Shown in pieces: positions 11,771 through 23,439 of a DNA stretch of 64,000 bases. Position numbers and translations under genes: made by a program. Under the pieces are notes generated by a model. That model was not told where the DNA came from, did no database searches, and saw nothing but the letters and a program-made list of their open reading frames with translations. Source of the DNA: Phocoena phocoena (lineage: Eukaryota; Chordata; Mammalia; Artiodactyla; Phocoenidae). Position 1 is the first letter of the stretch. Each line of letters starts with the position of its first letter. Where the stretch lies: NCBI RefSeq assembly GCF_963924675.1, contig NC_089220.1, positions 168,068,761 to 168,132,760 on the forward strand. The letters are read 5' to 3'.

Positions 11771-11791
11771 TGTTTATTCCATTATCTTTTT

Positions 11792-12958
11792 CAAAGAACC
11801 AGCTTTTTGACTACTTCATCTGTTATTTCTTTGTTTTCTATGTTATTATTTTCTTATCTTTATTACTTTCCTCCTTTATCTTTTTAAATATACTCTTTCC
11901 CACCAAGCACCCAGATTGAATGCTTAACTCATCTATATTTGATCTTACTTGTTTTTAAAATTAATAGATTTAACACTATAATTTTATACTTATATACCCT
12001 TTGACTTTATCTCATAAATTTTTATGTAGTTAATTCATTATTCTTCAGTTTTAAATATTACTGATTTCTATTGTGAATTCTTGTTTCACCTACGAGTTGG
12101 TTCTGTGTGCACTTTAAAGTTTTGATCACACCTTTTAAGGTGCTTTTTATGTTCATACATAATTTAATTGCATTTTGGTCAGAAAACGTGGTTTATATGA
12201 TACTAAATCGTTGCTTTTCATTGAGACTTCCTTTGTGACCTAAAATACCATCATTTTAAAAATGGTGCAAGAAGAATGTATATTGTCAGTTCTTTGGGTG
12301 CAGAATTATATATAATTATATTCCTTTCTCTCCCCCCTTCTATCCCTCTTTATCTATTTTTTCTTAATTTATTTTTTCTTGGTATTAAAATGCTATAATA
12401 GACTTTAAAAATATATATTTGTATGGTATATTAGTTGTCCATTTATTTTTAACCTTCCAGCGTCTTTTGTTTTAGATGAACTCTTGCAAGTAGCATATGT
12501 GGCAGGAGTTATTTTTTAAGCAAATCAGATGATCTCTATCTTTTAATAGATGACTGAATCCTTTTACATTTATTATAATTACTGATATATTTTTATAAAC
12601 CTATTTTGAATTTTCTTTATACCATCCTTCTTTAAAGCTTTTTTTCTCCCTTTTCTACTCTCGATTGGATTGATCAAGTTTTCTAGATTCCCCCTTTTTA
12701 ATCTTTACTGACTTGGAAGCTACGTATTGCATTTCCGTATTTTAGTTAGTTATTCCTAACTTTCAAACCAACATCCTTAGTGTAAATTTCTCTGAGTATT
12801 TCTATCCTGCCTCTGAATGTGACATGGACCTTAGCATACATCAACCATCCAGGGAATATTCTATTCATCTTATCTTTGTTTCTAGCTTTCTTTTTTAAAA
12901 AGTTGGCTTTTTTTCGGTTAACAGTTAAATTTACCAAAACATTTTATCTTTTCTTGGG
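11792..12958 (-). mobile_element. ancient L1, central ORF2 portion
   Basis: This continues the host L1 on the minus strand. Plus-strand landmarks are CAAAGAACCAGCTTTTTGAC, CATTTTGGTCAGAAAACGTGG, CAGTTCTTTGGGTGCAGAAT and TTTTTAACCTTCCAGCGTC, which occur in this order in L1M ORF2 read backwards. Coding frames are destroyed. Confidence 0.75.
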
Positions 12959-12973
12959 TCACCTTTCTTTTTT

Positions 12974-13172
12974 TTTTTGCGGTCCACGGGCCTCTCACTG
13001 TTGTGCACTCTCCCGTTGCAGAGCACAGGCTCCGGACGCACAGGCTCAGTGGCCATGGCTCACGGGCCTAGCCGCTCCGCGGCCTGTGGGATCTTCCCGG
13101 ACCAGGGCACGAACCCGTGTCCCGTGCATTGGCAGGCTGACTCTCAACCACTGCGCCACCAGGCAAGCCCCA
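12974..13172 (-). mobile_element. CHR-2-type SINE (cetacean tRNA-derived)
   Basis: This is a full-length element on the minus strand with its poly(A) seen as the T-run near 12968-12978. The tRNA-like head carries a B-box-like segment and ends at the GGCTTGCCT-type start near 13170. It is flanked by a perfect 15-bp duplication, TCACCTTTCTTTTTT, at 12959-12973 and 13173-13187. It inserted into the ancient L1. Apparent open frames across it are spurious. Confidence 0.9.
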
Positions 13173-13187
13173 TCACCTTTCTTTTTT

Positions 13188-14290
13188 AAATTGTATATAT
13201 ATTCTCTGGGTTCATTTTTCTTTTTCCTGAGATAATCATTTAATTTTTTTGTGTGTGTGAGGGTCTGCAGATTTTTCTATGTCTGAACACGTATTTTCCC
13301 CTTGGATCTTGAATTATAGTTTATCTGTATATAAAATTTGAGGTTGAGAGTTACTAATTTTTCTCATCAAGTTGAAGATAAAATTCCATTGTCTTCCGTA
13401 ATCTATTGCTGCTGGTAAGAAGTTCCACTGTCTTTCTCACTATGGTTCCTTTGTAGACAATTTGTCCTTTCTCTCTGGTAGCTATAAACATTTTCTTTTT
13501 CACGTTCTGCAGTTTTATTATGGTAAGTCTTAGAATGGCTTTACCATTATTTATTCTGAGCGTACTTTCCATGTGAAGATTCATTGAACACCTTTCTTCC
13601 AGTCTGCGCAGTTTTAATTCTGAATTGTGCATCTCTTTACACCTTTGAGAACTCCTGCTGGGCATGAGACCCTTCCCGATCCACTCTCCGTGTATCTTCA
13701 TTGTACGTATGCTCTCTGTACTGCACTCGGGCAGATTCCTTGCAAGGCACTGCTTCACTCCATGTGTCAAGTCTGGGCATATACCATCTATTGAGTTTTT
13801 AAACTCAGTACCTTTATTATTATTGTTTTGTAAATTTATGCCTGTTTTTATTTTAAAATTTCTCACTCTTTTAAAATGGAAGTTATTCATTTACCTCACC
13901 GGGGAACCAAACATACCTATTTTAAAGTTTTGCCAGATGGTTCACAAACTTAATTTCCTTGGGGGCATATTCATGTTTTGAATGTTGATTTTCTTGGCGG
14001 TCTTTCTCAGTATTAGATTTCACCCTCTGTTTTGGAATTTTGCTTTGCAGGCTTATTTTGAGTGGGAGCCTTTTGTTTTTGTTTTTCTTTCTTCTGTTTC
14101 CTTTGCATTCACCCCTCCTGGGCCAGTGGTTTTGTGGCTACCTTTGCCCAGCTGCTCAGGACTCCCTGCCCCAAGCCTGGTATTACAGAGCTTCTGTCCC
14201 ACGGTGGAACTGGGGATACTGTGACTTGCTTCCTGACTTGATGGGAGACTGCATTTCTATCTTCTTTTTCCTTCCTGCACTGGTAGCCTA
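13188..14290 (-). mobile_element. ancient L1 (L1M/HAL1-like), 5' portion
   Basis: Plus-strand landmarks such as AAATTCCATTGTCTTCCGTAA, CACTATGGTTCCTTTGTAGAC and TTCTGCAGTTTTATTATGG occur in the 5' half of old L1/HAL1 elements read on the minus strand. A 178-codon frame (complement of 13354-13890) runs in the L1 sense direction but matches no ORF1 or ORF2 motif I can see. The part from 13960 to 14290 is less certain. Confidence 0.5.
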
Positions 14291-14546
14291 TTAAAAATTC
14301 AACCCCCAGGGACGGTTAACTACAGCTTTTAGTTTCTTTTATGAGTGGGCGTTGGAACTGGGGGGTGGGAGCTGGTGAGTGACACGAGCCCAGATTCTTA
14401 CTCTTGAGTGGAGTAATTTTATTTTCCTTACTCCACTGGAATCAAAATGCAGATTGCGTCCTTCCCGAATGGGCTCCAGCAGGCCTGTGGCTCCAGCAGA
14501 GCCCACTGACTTTTGTTTCTCTTCTGTTTCTGGTTCATGGAGAGAT
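14291..14546. other. unassigned sequence, possibly L1 remnant
   Basis: This may be the worn 5' continuation of the ancient L1. I see no gene and no clear motif. Confidence 0.4.
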
Positions 14547-14560
14547 TTACCTTGATTTTT

Positions 14561-14769
14561 TTTTTTTTTTTTTTTTTGTGGTACGCAGGCCTCTCACTGT
14601 TGTGGCCTCTCCTGTTGCGGAGCACAGGCTCCAGACGCGCAGGCTCAGCGGCCATGGCTCACGGGCCTAGCCACTCCGCGGCATGTGGGATCTTCCCAGA
14701 CCAGGGCACGAACCCGTGTCCCCTGCATCAGCAGGTGGACTCTCAACCACTGCGCCACCAGGGAAGCCC
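14561..14769 (-). mobile_element. CHR-2-type SINE
   Basis: Full-length minus-strand copy with a ~17-base T-run at its left. It is flanked by TTACCTTGATTTTT at 14547-14560 and 14770-14783, a perfect 14-bp duplication. It is close to the other copies in sequence, with scattered substitutions. Confidence 0.92.
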
Positions 14770-14783
14770 TTACCTTGATTTTT

Positions 14784-15934
14784 GAACCTCATTAATGCCT
14801 CTAGTTTTCTGTTTTCTATTTTATCTATTTTTGCTCTGCATTTGGAGGGAGGGAGGTGTGTCCGTTAGTGGGTCTTAATTAGGGAATGACACAGATAGAA
14901 TTATGTTAGGAAAAGAGCTTTCTTGTTGTGGAAAACAGTTGGAGGGCAGGCCTGGCAGGCTGGGAGGCAGGTCGTAAAGCTATTTATCTCCTAGTCCAGG
15001 TGAGGTGACCTTGACTTGAACTTGGGGGACAGCAGGGGAAAGAAGAGAAGCTTGCTGATGCAACTTGCATTAGCTGTTGGAAACCTTAGGAGTGTTTCAT
15101 CAAATGAGGTGGTGCAGCATCTCCATCCAGACGTCCCTGGTTGGCGCTACAAATTCCCACCGGAGCTTTCCCAGGTGTCCCCTCTCTCATTTTCCTCTTC
15201 TTCCATTGCTCCTTCTTTAATTCTTCACTTTGTATTTTTAAATATCCTTTCCACATCTTTCCTCTTTGCTAACATTCTCCTCCCCCTCATCCCACTCCGC
15301 AGTGCTCATGGGGCCAGTGGAGTCCAGGGTGTGTGCTCAGAAACAGGGCCTCGGCGGAGGTCACCTTCTGGATCTCTTCTCCTGGGGTGAGAAGGGTTAT
15401 GGGTTTCTTTTCAGCCTCCCAGACTCTCTCCATGCCTCTCTCCTCCAAGCTTCCTTTGCTGTCTGTCGGGGTCCAGGCTGGGGAGGACAGGAAGAGAAAC
15501 TGCCCTGAGGCTCTTCCTCACTTCATCACTCTCTCTAGAGCCAAAAAGCCTCCTATCTGGGAAATCTGTGGTGGACAATTCCTCACCCTTTCAACGTGAC
15601 ACATGGTTGATTTCCTCTTCAGAGGATCTCCTAAGGAAGCTTAAGGGGTGTGATCTCCATTGGCACTCAAGGGCTTCAAAACGGTTACAACTGCTACATA
15701 CAGGGCAGAGTGAATCGTGGAGGTGGGTGAGTCCAGTGTGAATTCAACTGTGGGAGCAAAGGACCCCAAATGCTTTGTATCTACTCGTAGACCCCGAGAA
15801 AGGGTGAGCTAAGACAGAGAAAAATATTAGCCCCAAAATGTGGCTCTACAACGGCTCCTCTAATTTACTACAAAATCCCAAATCTTTGCCAGTTGCAAAT
15901 GGACTAGGAAACAATACTTCCCGCAGGTAGTAAT
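14784..15934. other. unassigned sequence
   Basis: No gene is visible. Frames at 15016-15390 and 15266-15599 overlap in three registers and have no domain. 15180-15300 is pyrimidine-rich. I can assign no repeat securely. Confidence 0.5.
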
Positions 15935-16110
15935 TTACATTTACAAAGCCCTGCCACACAGGGCTCCTGGGATCCTCAGAGGGACCCCAGGGGACCAAGG
16001 ATATGTGCTGTCATCTCACTTTCAAAGAAAGCTTGGTTTAGTGAGTTGTCCAGAGTCACACACCTAGTAAGTATGTGTGGAGGGGAGCAGGTACCCCACT
16101 GTGGACAGTC
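15935..16110 (-). repeat. MIR SINE
   Basis: Reverse-complement MIR, with TTTACAAAGCC at its left, a CACTTTCAAAGAAAGC segment, then GTCCAGAGTCACACACCTAG. Confidence 0.65.
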
Positions 16111-19100
16111 TCTGCCTCAAGCCTTCCGAGTCAATCCCTGGCTTTGGACTGGCTTTGGAGAGTTAAACTCGGGAGCATCTTAGGGTGAAAGAAGAGCCGA
16201 TTCTATTTCTCCCCAGTTCTCTGAGGAACTGGCTTAATAGCAAAAAAATTAAAAATTAAATGCCAATAATCACACCCCTGAGGCATGGATCAGTACCCCT
16301 TCTCCCTACACTGGACCTAAACATGTGTCAGTGGAGGCCACGTGAAGAGGGGCTGTGAGCTCTCAAGGGGCTTTCATCCAGGTAGAGTCAGAGTGAAATG
16401 GATGAAGGGAAAGGAGGATCCTAAAGGGCCGAACTGTAGCCCGAGGGACAGAGAGACACAGAGGAAGGGAATGCAGAGACCGACCCATCTGCTTATGTAT
16501 TCAAAGGACATCCATTCAAGGCCTGCACCGTGCCAGCCGTGTGCAAAGTCAGAGGGTGCAGTGTGGGCAAAGAGAAAGCCCTAGGCCTCCCAGGAGAATC
16601 CCCATGCCCCGGAGTGACACGGCAAAGACAGGCCACGGAGGGCAGCGCCTGCCCCTGGAGATGAAGGAGCTTCACGGGCAGGGTAGGGGCCCTGCTTCCA
16701 GGACCAGCTGCAGTCTCTTCTCTCCTCCCTCCTGGAGCTGCCAGCAGGGTATTCAGGGACAAGACACATTTCGGCTCTGAGCCCACAGGGAGAGCAGGAT
16801 TTCCCAGAATGACGCTTCAGCTTGGCAAAGCTTCCCACTGGTGACCAAAGTCAGCAGCTCTGGGAGGCATTTCTTTTCTGCTTTTCTCTGTTACAGGTGG
16901 GAAAGGGATGAGAGCGGCGAGGGGGGCCAGAGACAGCCGTGGCACTGAGGCCGAAGGAGGCTGGGCTCCAATCAGCTCTACAGACCTTGCCGAGTCCCAA
17001 CCAGTGCCCAGGGTGTCCCTGACACTCACATAGACAGCAGGGCTTCTGCAGAAGCTGACACAACAGGGGCTGCAAGAACAGTGACAGAGACCTATATAAG
17101 CCAGAGCAGCATTAGACCAAAATAGGTTCTTAATAAAACATGGAGCAGTGGAGTCAGGGCAGGTGCAAGAAGGACATTGGAGGAGAATAACCTTTACTGT
17201 ACCTGTGCCCCTCTCCCCAGCATCACTCCTCCTGGCTGTGAATATCTCTGATACTTTGTGGATAATTCTGATTGTTTTGGTGGGAGTACATATATGAGAC
17301 TGCATAGGTCATTTGAAGCCTTCAAATCCCAGTTAATTTGGATACTCTACCAAACACGATTACTGTCACTGTGAGTTAGGCTTTCAGGGAGAAAATGAAA
17401 TAATGGGAATGTCATTTATCTGTAAATATGTCAAGCCTGTGATGAGAGTGCATTTTATGAGGTGAGGAAAGAGCGCTCGCATTTGGCTGGGCCAGAAGAG
17501 TTGCTGACCCCCAGCCTCCCGGGGCCCCTGCACAGAGGGGGTCTCAGCCCCGGGCACCCCAAGGACGAGGTGCCCATCTCACTCACGTGCAGCCTTGGAT
17601 CATCGGACCCTGTTTGATTCCTGCGCGCCCCCTGGATTCCTCTTCAGCTGCGTGCCCTGCACAGTTCCTTACCGAGGTGAGGAGAAAATGCCCCTTCCAT
17701 GGAAATTATAGAAACGATACCCGACGTGAAGGGTTAATGACCATGAACAGGTGTGTGGTCAGCTGCCGCTGAGGATAACAAGGCAGGCTGTCCGGCTGCT
17801 TGGGCCTTATTAGAGTCCATCTCTGAAGCCGCTGAAACAAAGCAAGAAACTCTACTGCTTAGGTGATTTTTATTTAAAAAACTGTTTTTTTTGTCACTAA
17901 ACATTTGCTTTGCTTCGCCACGTAGCTAAGAACCCATGTATTCGTGGCTTTCCCCTCAGGATCAGTTTCATCACGGGCAGCTTTGCAGAGGGTTAAATCG
18001 CTCACACAAGAGTCTCAGCCTTGTCAACCCAGAGTCTGTGGTAATTGGCAACCCTGAACACAGACCCCACCAGCCTGAAGTGACTTACAATCTCATGTTT
18101 CCAATCCGTGATTCATAAGGAAAAGCTTGCACAAGGGGTGGAGACTGTTCCTGAGTCCTGTCCCTTTCAACAAGACACTATGCATCAGTCTCAGAACAAC
18201 TCTACTGCCTGTGTTTTTGGTTGAGGTTGGAATTCCCTCCCATCAGCCGTAGGGTGACACTGCCCAATTTCTCTTCCTCATGCGTAGGATACAGAGCTAA
18301 AGAGTTGAAGACACCATAAGATTGAGCCCCTCCCACTGGGGGCCTATCCGTAAAAAATGCCTGATGGGATGTGGACTGTGGAGAACTCTGCTTTTGTATC
18401 TATTTGGTTAACCAACAGGGACGAAGCCTGTGTCACGTACAACGTGCTATGGACCGACAGAGTCCATGGGAAATGTGTCTTCCCTCAAGGCACTTGTATT
18501 CAGAGTTGGCAGATGAGACCCTATTATGTAAGGAATCCTAAAGTATTTCTGCCTCTTACTACTGCTGTAAGAGTATGGGGTCAGGGCGGGATGGGCTGCT
18601 CTTTGCCGCCCCCCTGCCCCGAGCCCCATGTGGGCTCCGACTTGGCAGATTTAGAGACTTATTTGGCAGGTTCACCCCTGGGAGTTGTCAGCTCCTGAAT
18701 CTTGGGTTCCAGCTACCCAAATCCACACCAAAAACGAGATTGACAAACAATGTTGAATGTTCATTTATGGGGAGGAACTTAGGTGCGAAGGAGACTGGGA
18801 TGCCATTTCCAGAGCCTCACACAAGATGCTCTTGCGGGCGGGCTCTTCCTGAGCAAAGAGTTTGGTCCTCTGCACCATTCCCAGAAGGCAACCTGCCTCC
18901 TTGGTCCCAAGAGCCCTCCTGTGCGAGCTGCCGGGGAACCTGCATTCAGCTGACTCCTGACAGGTGAGGAGGGGCTCTCAGAGGGCTGGATGTTAGATTC
19001 TGAGAATGTCCTTGTCCAGGAAGGCAGCTTTCCACAGCAGCAACTGGGCGAGCTCTTTTATCCATCGCAGGCAAGAAGGAAGGAGAGCTTCTGGGGGCTC

Positions 19101-19424
19101 CCTCCAAGCCCCCCTTAACTGCCCACGTTCCTCCCAACCTATCTGTGAGGCTGGAAGCTTTTCCAAACTTAGATAGAAGTGATAAGATGTGGATGCTCCT
19201 TGAGGTGACACACGAACATTCATTCTCAGTAATTAGACTCACGCTACTTGGTCGGGTGTGAATGAGTAACCGTGGACTTGCTTTTTAAACTCTAATACAG
19301 GGAATGGTGGAGGCAGGGAGTCCAGGTTGGCTCTGGGAATCTGAACTCAGGGAGGGGGACCACCAAAAGAGGAAGTGGAAGAGAAATATCACCTCTGAGG
19401 TGAGGATGGCGGCAGAAACACTGC
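16111..19424. other. largely unassigned sequence
   Basis: No gene is found. 16480-16640 and 18400-18540 look like worn L2-class repeats (for example CCTCAAGGCACTTGTATTCAG at the second). The minus-strand frame at 16817-17305 (162 codons) lacks any recognised domain. 17460-18120 is free of recognisable repeats and could hold conserved non-coding DNA, but I see no decisive motif. Confidence 0.5.
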
Positions 19425-19545
19425 TTTACCATGCACCAGGCATGTGCTAAGTACTTCATTCTGTTCAGTCCTCCTAACAGTACTATGAAGTAGGGATGAT
19501 TCACTCCCATTTTACAGATGGGGAAGCTGAGGCTTCGGAAGCTAC
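19425..19545 (-). repeat. MIR SINE
   Basis: GCATGTGCTAAGTACTTCAT, then CCCATTTTACAGATGGGGAA and GCTGAGGCTTCGG: the reverse-complement MIR core, well preserved. Confidence 0.8.
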
Positions 19546-20335
19546 ACAGTGCAATCCCTCAGATTTCCAGGAGGCTCCATGGAGCATTTCATCAGGCCAG
19601 TTACAAACCTTTGTAGCACAGCTTCAACAGTTAATACATTTTTTCTTTTCACTCATGGTCTTTGATACAGAGAAAGTTTCATCCCCAAAACATTAATAAT
19701 TGAGATTTTCCTTTGTCCTCAAACAGTCGAGAGCTCACAGCAGTGAGTATTAAGTGCCCAGAGAGCGTTGCTGATAGTAAACGAGATGGGATGCAGAAGC
19801 CTGGGAGGTCAGTTCAAGCCAAGGCTCCCGGGAGGCATCCTGGAAGGCTTCCTGGAAGGGGAGAGGTGTGAGCAGGGTCTTGAGGAGTGGAGAGAGGACA
19901 AGGACATCCGTGTGTGGGGCATGGGAAGGAGAAATGGGTTACAAAGAGTAGGAATGAATGAAGAAAGTGGTGGTGGCTTTGAGAGGGGTAAGGATGAGGG
20001 AAAGGAGGGGTCTCCAGTGACAGAGGTTCTGGTTGACTAGAGAATGGTGGTCTCCTTTTCCTCACTGCAGTCAGGTTGTGGCTCTAAATCTGTGCTTTCA
20101 TCATTGCCACACATCTCTCTCCTACCCTTTCACACTCCTTATGCATTTCTTGCTTTCCTTTTCTCCTCAGCATCATCATACAATACAGTCATGATACAAT
20201 ACAGTCATCATACAATACTTACATACTATGTGATATATATTTCATTAATTGCTTCCACCTACCCCTGACTAGGACAGGGATACTGTCATTTTGGTTTATT
20301 ACTGTATTCTTAGAACTTAGAGCAAAAAGGACTAG
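19546..20335. other. unassigned sequence with probable L2-class remnants
   Basis: 19780-19900 resembles an ancient repeat by its AGGCTTCCTGGAAGG and GAGCAGGGTCTTGAGGA segments. 20245-20335 resembles an L2 3' end (plus). A short tandem repeat lies at 20178-20217. No gene. Confidence 0.45.
20178..20217. repeat. 16-bp minisatellite, 2.5 copies
   Basis: Two units of ATACAATACAGTCAT plus one variable base, followed by a partial third. It is too short and too few to be more than a local duplication. Confidence 0.8.
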
Positions 20336-20959
20336 ATGATCTCTAGTCTATTTCTCTCTAATTTATACACGTACATATAAATATATGTGTGTGCATATAT
20401 ACACATTCAGAACATTTAGGTCTGTTTTCTATTTTAGATTTTTTTAGTATTCAAAAAAGGAGGAAATTTCACGCAAGTGGTACTTCGATGACTTACTGTG
20501 CTCATCATCAATATTTGGAAAAGAATGAGGGGAAATAAAAAGACTTAGGACCAGGAGACTAGAAAGACCTGACAAGTCTGTGTAAGTCTTGCTTGTCTGG
20601 GGCTGCCTGGGAAGAAGGGAGTCGGGAGATTTCATGAAGGTTTCTGCCACGGATGCCTGAGGGCAAGAATCCTAAGTGGAAACCGAGGAGCTCCCACTGA
20701 ATCTTGCAGCTGGTGCCTTGTTGCTGGATGGGAGCGCAGTGCCAGCAAAATTAGTCATCTCACTGAACCTTGATAGAATGATGGAAAATAAATACTCCTA
20801 GGAACATGAATCTGCCAGTCCCTAGAACATAAATTGAGATCTTTGATCAGGAGAAATTAAGAAGGTTGGATGTCTCGTTAAATCTCCTTGCATTGAATTA
20901 AAGCTACAGAGAAAAGCTTTCAGTACAAATACGTCCTACATTTACATGCAGTCTTAGAA
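20336..20959. other. unassigned sequence
   Basis: A short mixed TA/TG patch lies at 20365-20405. Otherwise I see nothing that can be named. Confidence 0.5.
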
Positions 20960-21711
20960 CACTTTGGTGATTTATTTTTTATCTCTCTTGTTTTCTGATA
21001 AATATATTTGGAATTATACATTTCCTTTTGAGTACTACGTTTGTTTTATCACATACATATCGGCAGGAAGTGTTTTTTATTGTTCGGTTTTTAAGTATTT
21101 GAAAATTTTGTATAATTTCTTCTTCAAATAAGATATATTTAGTGGTGTTTTGTTTCTAGACATATGGGTTTTTTATTTCACTAACATTTTTTGTTACTGA
21201 TTTTCACTTCTATTTCATTGTGATAAGCAAACAGTCCCTGAAATACATTTTTAAAAAATAATTTATTGAGGACTACTATGTGGTCTGTATCTGGTCAACT
21301 TTTGTAAATATTACATGTATGCTTGAAAAAAATAATATTTTTATATTAGATGGGTATAAGGTTCTACATATAGCTACTGTTTCATGTTAACATTCATGTT
21401 ATTTAGATTTTCTGTGTATGCTAATTTTTTTTTTTTTTTTTTTTGCCGTACGCGGGCCTCTCACTGTTGTGGCCTCTCCCGTTGCGGAGCACAGGCTCCG
21501 GACGCGCAGGCTCAGCGGCCATGGCTCACGGGCCCAGCCGCTCCGCGGCATGTGGGATCTTCCCGGACCGGGGCACGAACCCGCGTCCCCTGCATCGGCA
21601 GGCGGACTCTCAACCACTGCTCCACCAGGGAAGCCCTGTGTATGCTAAGTTTTGACAGCTTGATTTATCCCTCTCTGAGAGGCATGTGTTAAATCTCTGA
21701 TAAGCTGTATT
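20960..21711 (-). mobile_element. ancient L1M fragment
   Basis: Plus-strand landmarks TTTCATTGTGATAAGCAAACA and TTGTAAATATTACATGTATGC, then CTTGATTTATCCCTCTC after the SINE, are decayed L1 ORF2 on the minus strand. A CHR-2 SINE splits it at 21425. Confidence 0.6.
21425..21635 (-). mobile_element. CHR-2-type SINE
   Basis: This is a very well preserved minus-strand copy with a ~20-base T-run. It is flanked by a perfect CTGTGTATGCTAA duplication at 21412-21424 and 21636-21648. Open frames on both strands across it (up to 102 codons) are just the unbroken GC-rich SINE. Confidence 0.93.
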
Positions 21712-21917
21712 GCCAGATGCATATGCATTCATGATTATTAAAACATTTTGATCTACCTTTTTTCGTTAAAAGAGTATATATCATCCTCCCATATATACAT
21801 ATATGATTTTTTCACTTTGAATTGCCTTTTCTCCAATACAAAAATAGGTACCAAAGTTTAGCACATATTCACCTGACTCTTATTTTTCATCTCAGTATTT
21901 TCAACCTCTGTGTTCTT

Positions 21918-22264
21918 TTTTTTTTGGCTGCATTGGGTCTTTGTTGCTGCGTGCGGGCTTTCTCTAATTGCAGCGAGTGAGGGCTACTCTTCTCACTGCA
22001 GTGGCTTCTCTTGTGGAGCACGGGCTCTAGGCGCACGGGCTCCAGTAGTTGCAGCATGCGGGCTCAGTAGTTGCTGCACGTGGGCCCTAGAGTGCGTGGG
22101 CTCAGTAGTTGTGGCGCTCGGGCTCTAGGGCACGCGGGCTCAGTAGTTGTGGCACACAGGTTTAGTTGCTCCACTGCATGTGGAATCTTCCTGGACCAGG
22201 GATTGAACCCATGTCCCCTGCATTGGCAGGCAGATTCTCAACCACTGCGCCACCAGGGAAGTCC
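21918..22264 (-). mobile_element. long CHR/ART2-type SINE with internal repeats
   Basis: About 347 bp on the minus strand. It shares the tRNA-like head with the short elements (GCGCCACCAGGGAAG near 22248-22262) but has a long body. The body contains four copies of a unit marked GTAGTTG followed by a GC-rich CACGGGCTCTAG-like segment. Near-matching flanks (TCAACCTCTGTGTTCTT at 21901-21917; TCAGCCTCTGTATTCTT at 22266-22282) are the target duplication with two mismatches, so this copy is older than the short ones. Confidence 0.85.
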
Positions 22265-22384
22265 ATCAGCCTCTGTATTCTTAAGTTTTAAGTAAGAGAA
22301 CATGATCATCTGTTCTCTTTAATCCAATCTGTACCACAAGTTCTTTTGATTGGTGAGTTGAACAAATTGATGTATTAGTTATAA

Positions 22385-22585
22385 CAATAAACACTTGTGT
22401 TGTGCTTACCGCATACCAGTCATGGTTCTAAGGATGTAACACACTTAGTCGTCATATTAACCTTATGAGGTAGACGAAACATACTCTCTATATAAACGAG
22501 GAAACTGAGGTATACCAGAAGGCTAAGAAAGCTGCTCAGGTTATGCAACAAGTAAATGGAGACAGCTCAGAGCATCTGGTTCTGG
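22385..22585 (-). repeat. MIR SINE
   Basis: Reverse-complement MIR, nearly full length: TGCTTACCGCATACCAG, then ACCTTATGAGGTAGACG, then GAGGAAACTGAGGTATACC. Confidence 0.8.
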
Positions 22586-22819
22586 CTTCACAGTTTTAGC
22601 AGTTATCCTGTGGTGTCTCTGGGTTATAATTGGAGTTTGATTAGGACTTACTTCTCTTTTATTCATGTTTTTTACTTACCTATTTTTCCTCCTCTAATGC
22701 TTTCAGTTAAAGAAGTCTCATCGATTTTGTTCTGTAGTGTGATGAGTGTAAATCATAACCCCCTTTTCTTTGGTACATTTTGTGTCCATCCCATAAGGAC
22801 TTAAGAGTCACTCTGAGCT

Positions 22820-23040
22820 AGACCCTCCTCCCGTCTTATTTCTGCATTTCTTCCCTATCAGCCCTCTCCTCCATCTTACTGACTATTATCTGCATGTATT
22901 TTTTCCCCTGCTTTTTTTGTCTCTTGTCACCTGGAATTTCCTCTCCTCTCTTTTTAACTATTCAAATTCTACCCAGCTTTCAAAGGCTCAGCCCAAATCC
23001 CTTGTTTCCCATACAGTATTCCTTGACTTCGTGTGTCTGG
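22820..23040 (+). repeat. L2 fragment
   Basis: The run from CCTGCTTTTTTTGTCTCTTG through CACCTGGAATTTCC to AATTCTACCCAGCTTTCAAAG follows the L2 3' region. It appears to resume at about 23440-23655 after a later insertion. Confidence 0.6.
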
Positions 23041-23044
23041 GTTT

Positions 23045-23420
23045 AGATCCCTCTAGCTAGTTTAAGCAGAAAGTGATTTATCAGAGAGGACTAAATAACT
23101 TCGGTCAGAAAACCAGGTTTCGATGCTACACAGCTAGTGACAGCAGCAGTAAGGAGATATAGCCACAGCCTAGGGCTCCCTAACATCTCTGAGACTAGGG
23201 AAGGGACATGAGAGCTTCAACCAGCATTAACCACTGTGCCAGCAAGCATAACCCAGCTGTGTATGCAATGCTTCCTCGTGGGGCAGACGTCTCCTGGTGG
23301 CAGCACCTAAGACCATAGCCAGAACTCATACCTGCACAGGAGTCTGAGAAATGCAGGTTGCAGCTCTGGCATGGGTGTTCAAGAAGGCATTTAGAAAGAG
23401 AGTTGGGCATTCAATCTATA
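23045..23420 (+). repeat. unnamed ancient interspersed repeat
   Basis: The start (AGCAGAAAGTGATTTATCAGA) and layout resemble the repeat at 24790-25180. It appears to sit inside the L2 fragment. I cannot recall the family name. Confidence 0.35.
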
Positions 23421-23439
23421 GTATCTGCCATATTTGATT

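Noticed and set aside
13354..13890. 178-codon open frame on the minus strand, the longest in the window
   Set aside because: It lies in ancient L1/HAL1-like sequence, has no domain, no plausible splice or promoter context, and a basic, low-complexity composition.
16817..17305. 162-codon minus-strand frame, cysteine-rich
   Set aside because: Overlapped by another frame, no family resemblance; likely chance in GC-rich DNA.
18357..18698. 113-codon plus-strand frame with several cysteines and aromatic residues
   Set aside because: Overlaps an L2-like segment and has opposing frames; no domain or splice signals supported it.
21384..21692. Open frames of 70-138 codons repeated across the window with near-identical peptides (for example around 13.0, 14.6, 21.5, 23.8, 47.9, 55.6 and 58.8 kb)
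   Set aside because: They are translations of CHR-2 SINEs, which are GC-rich and lack stops in several frames. They are not a protein family.
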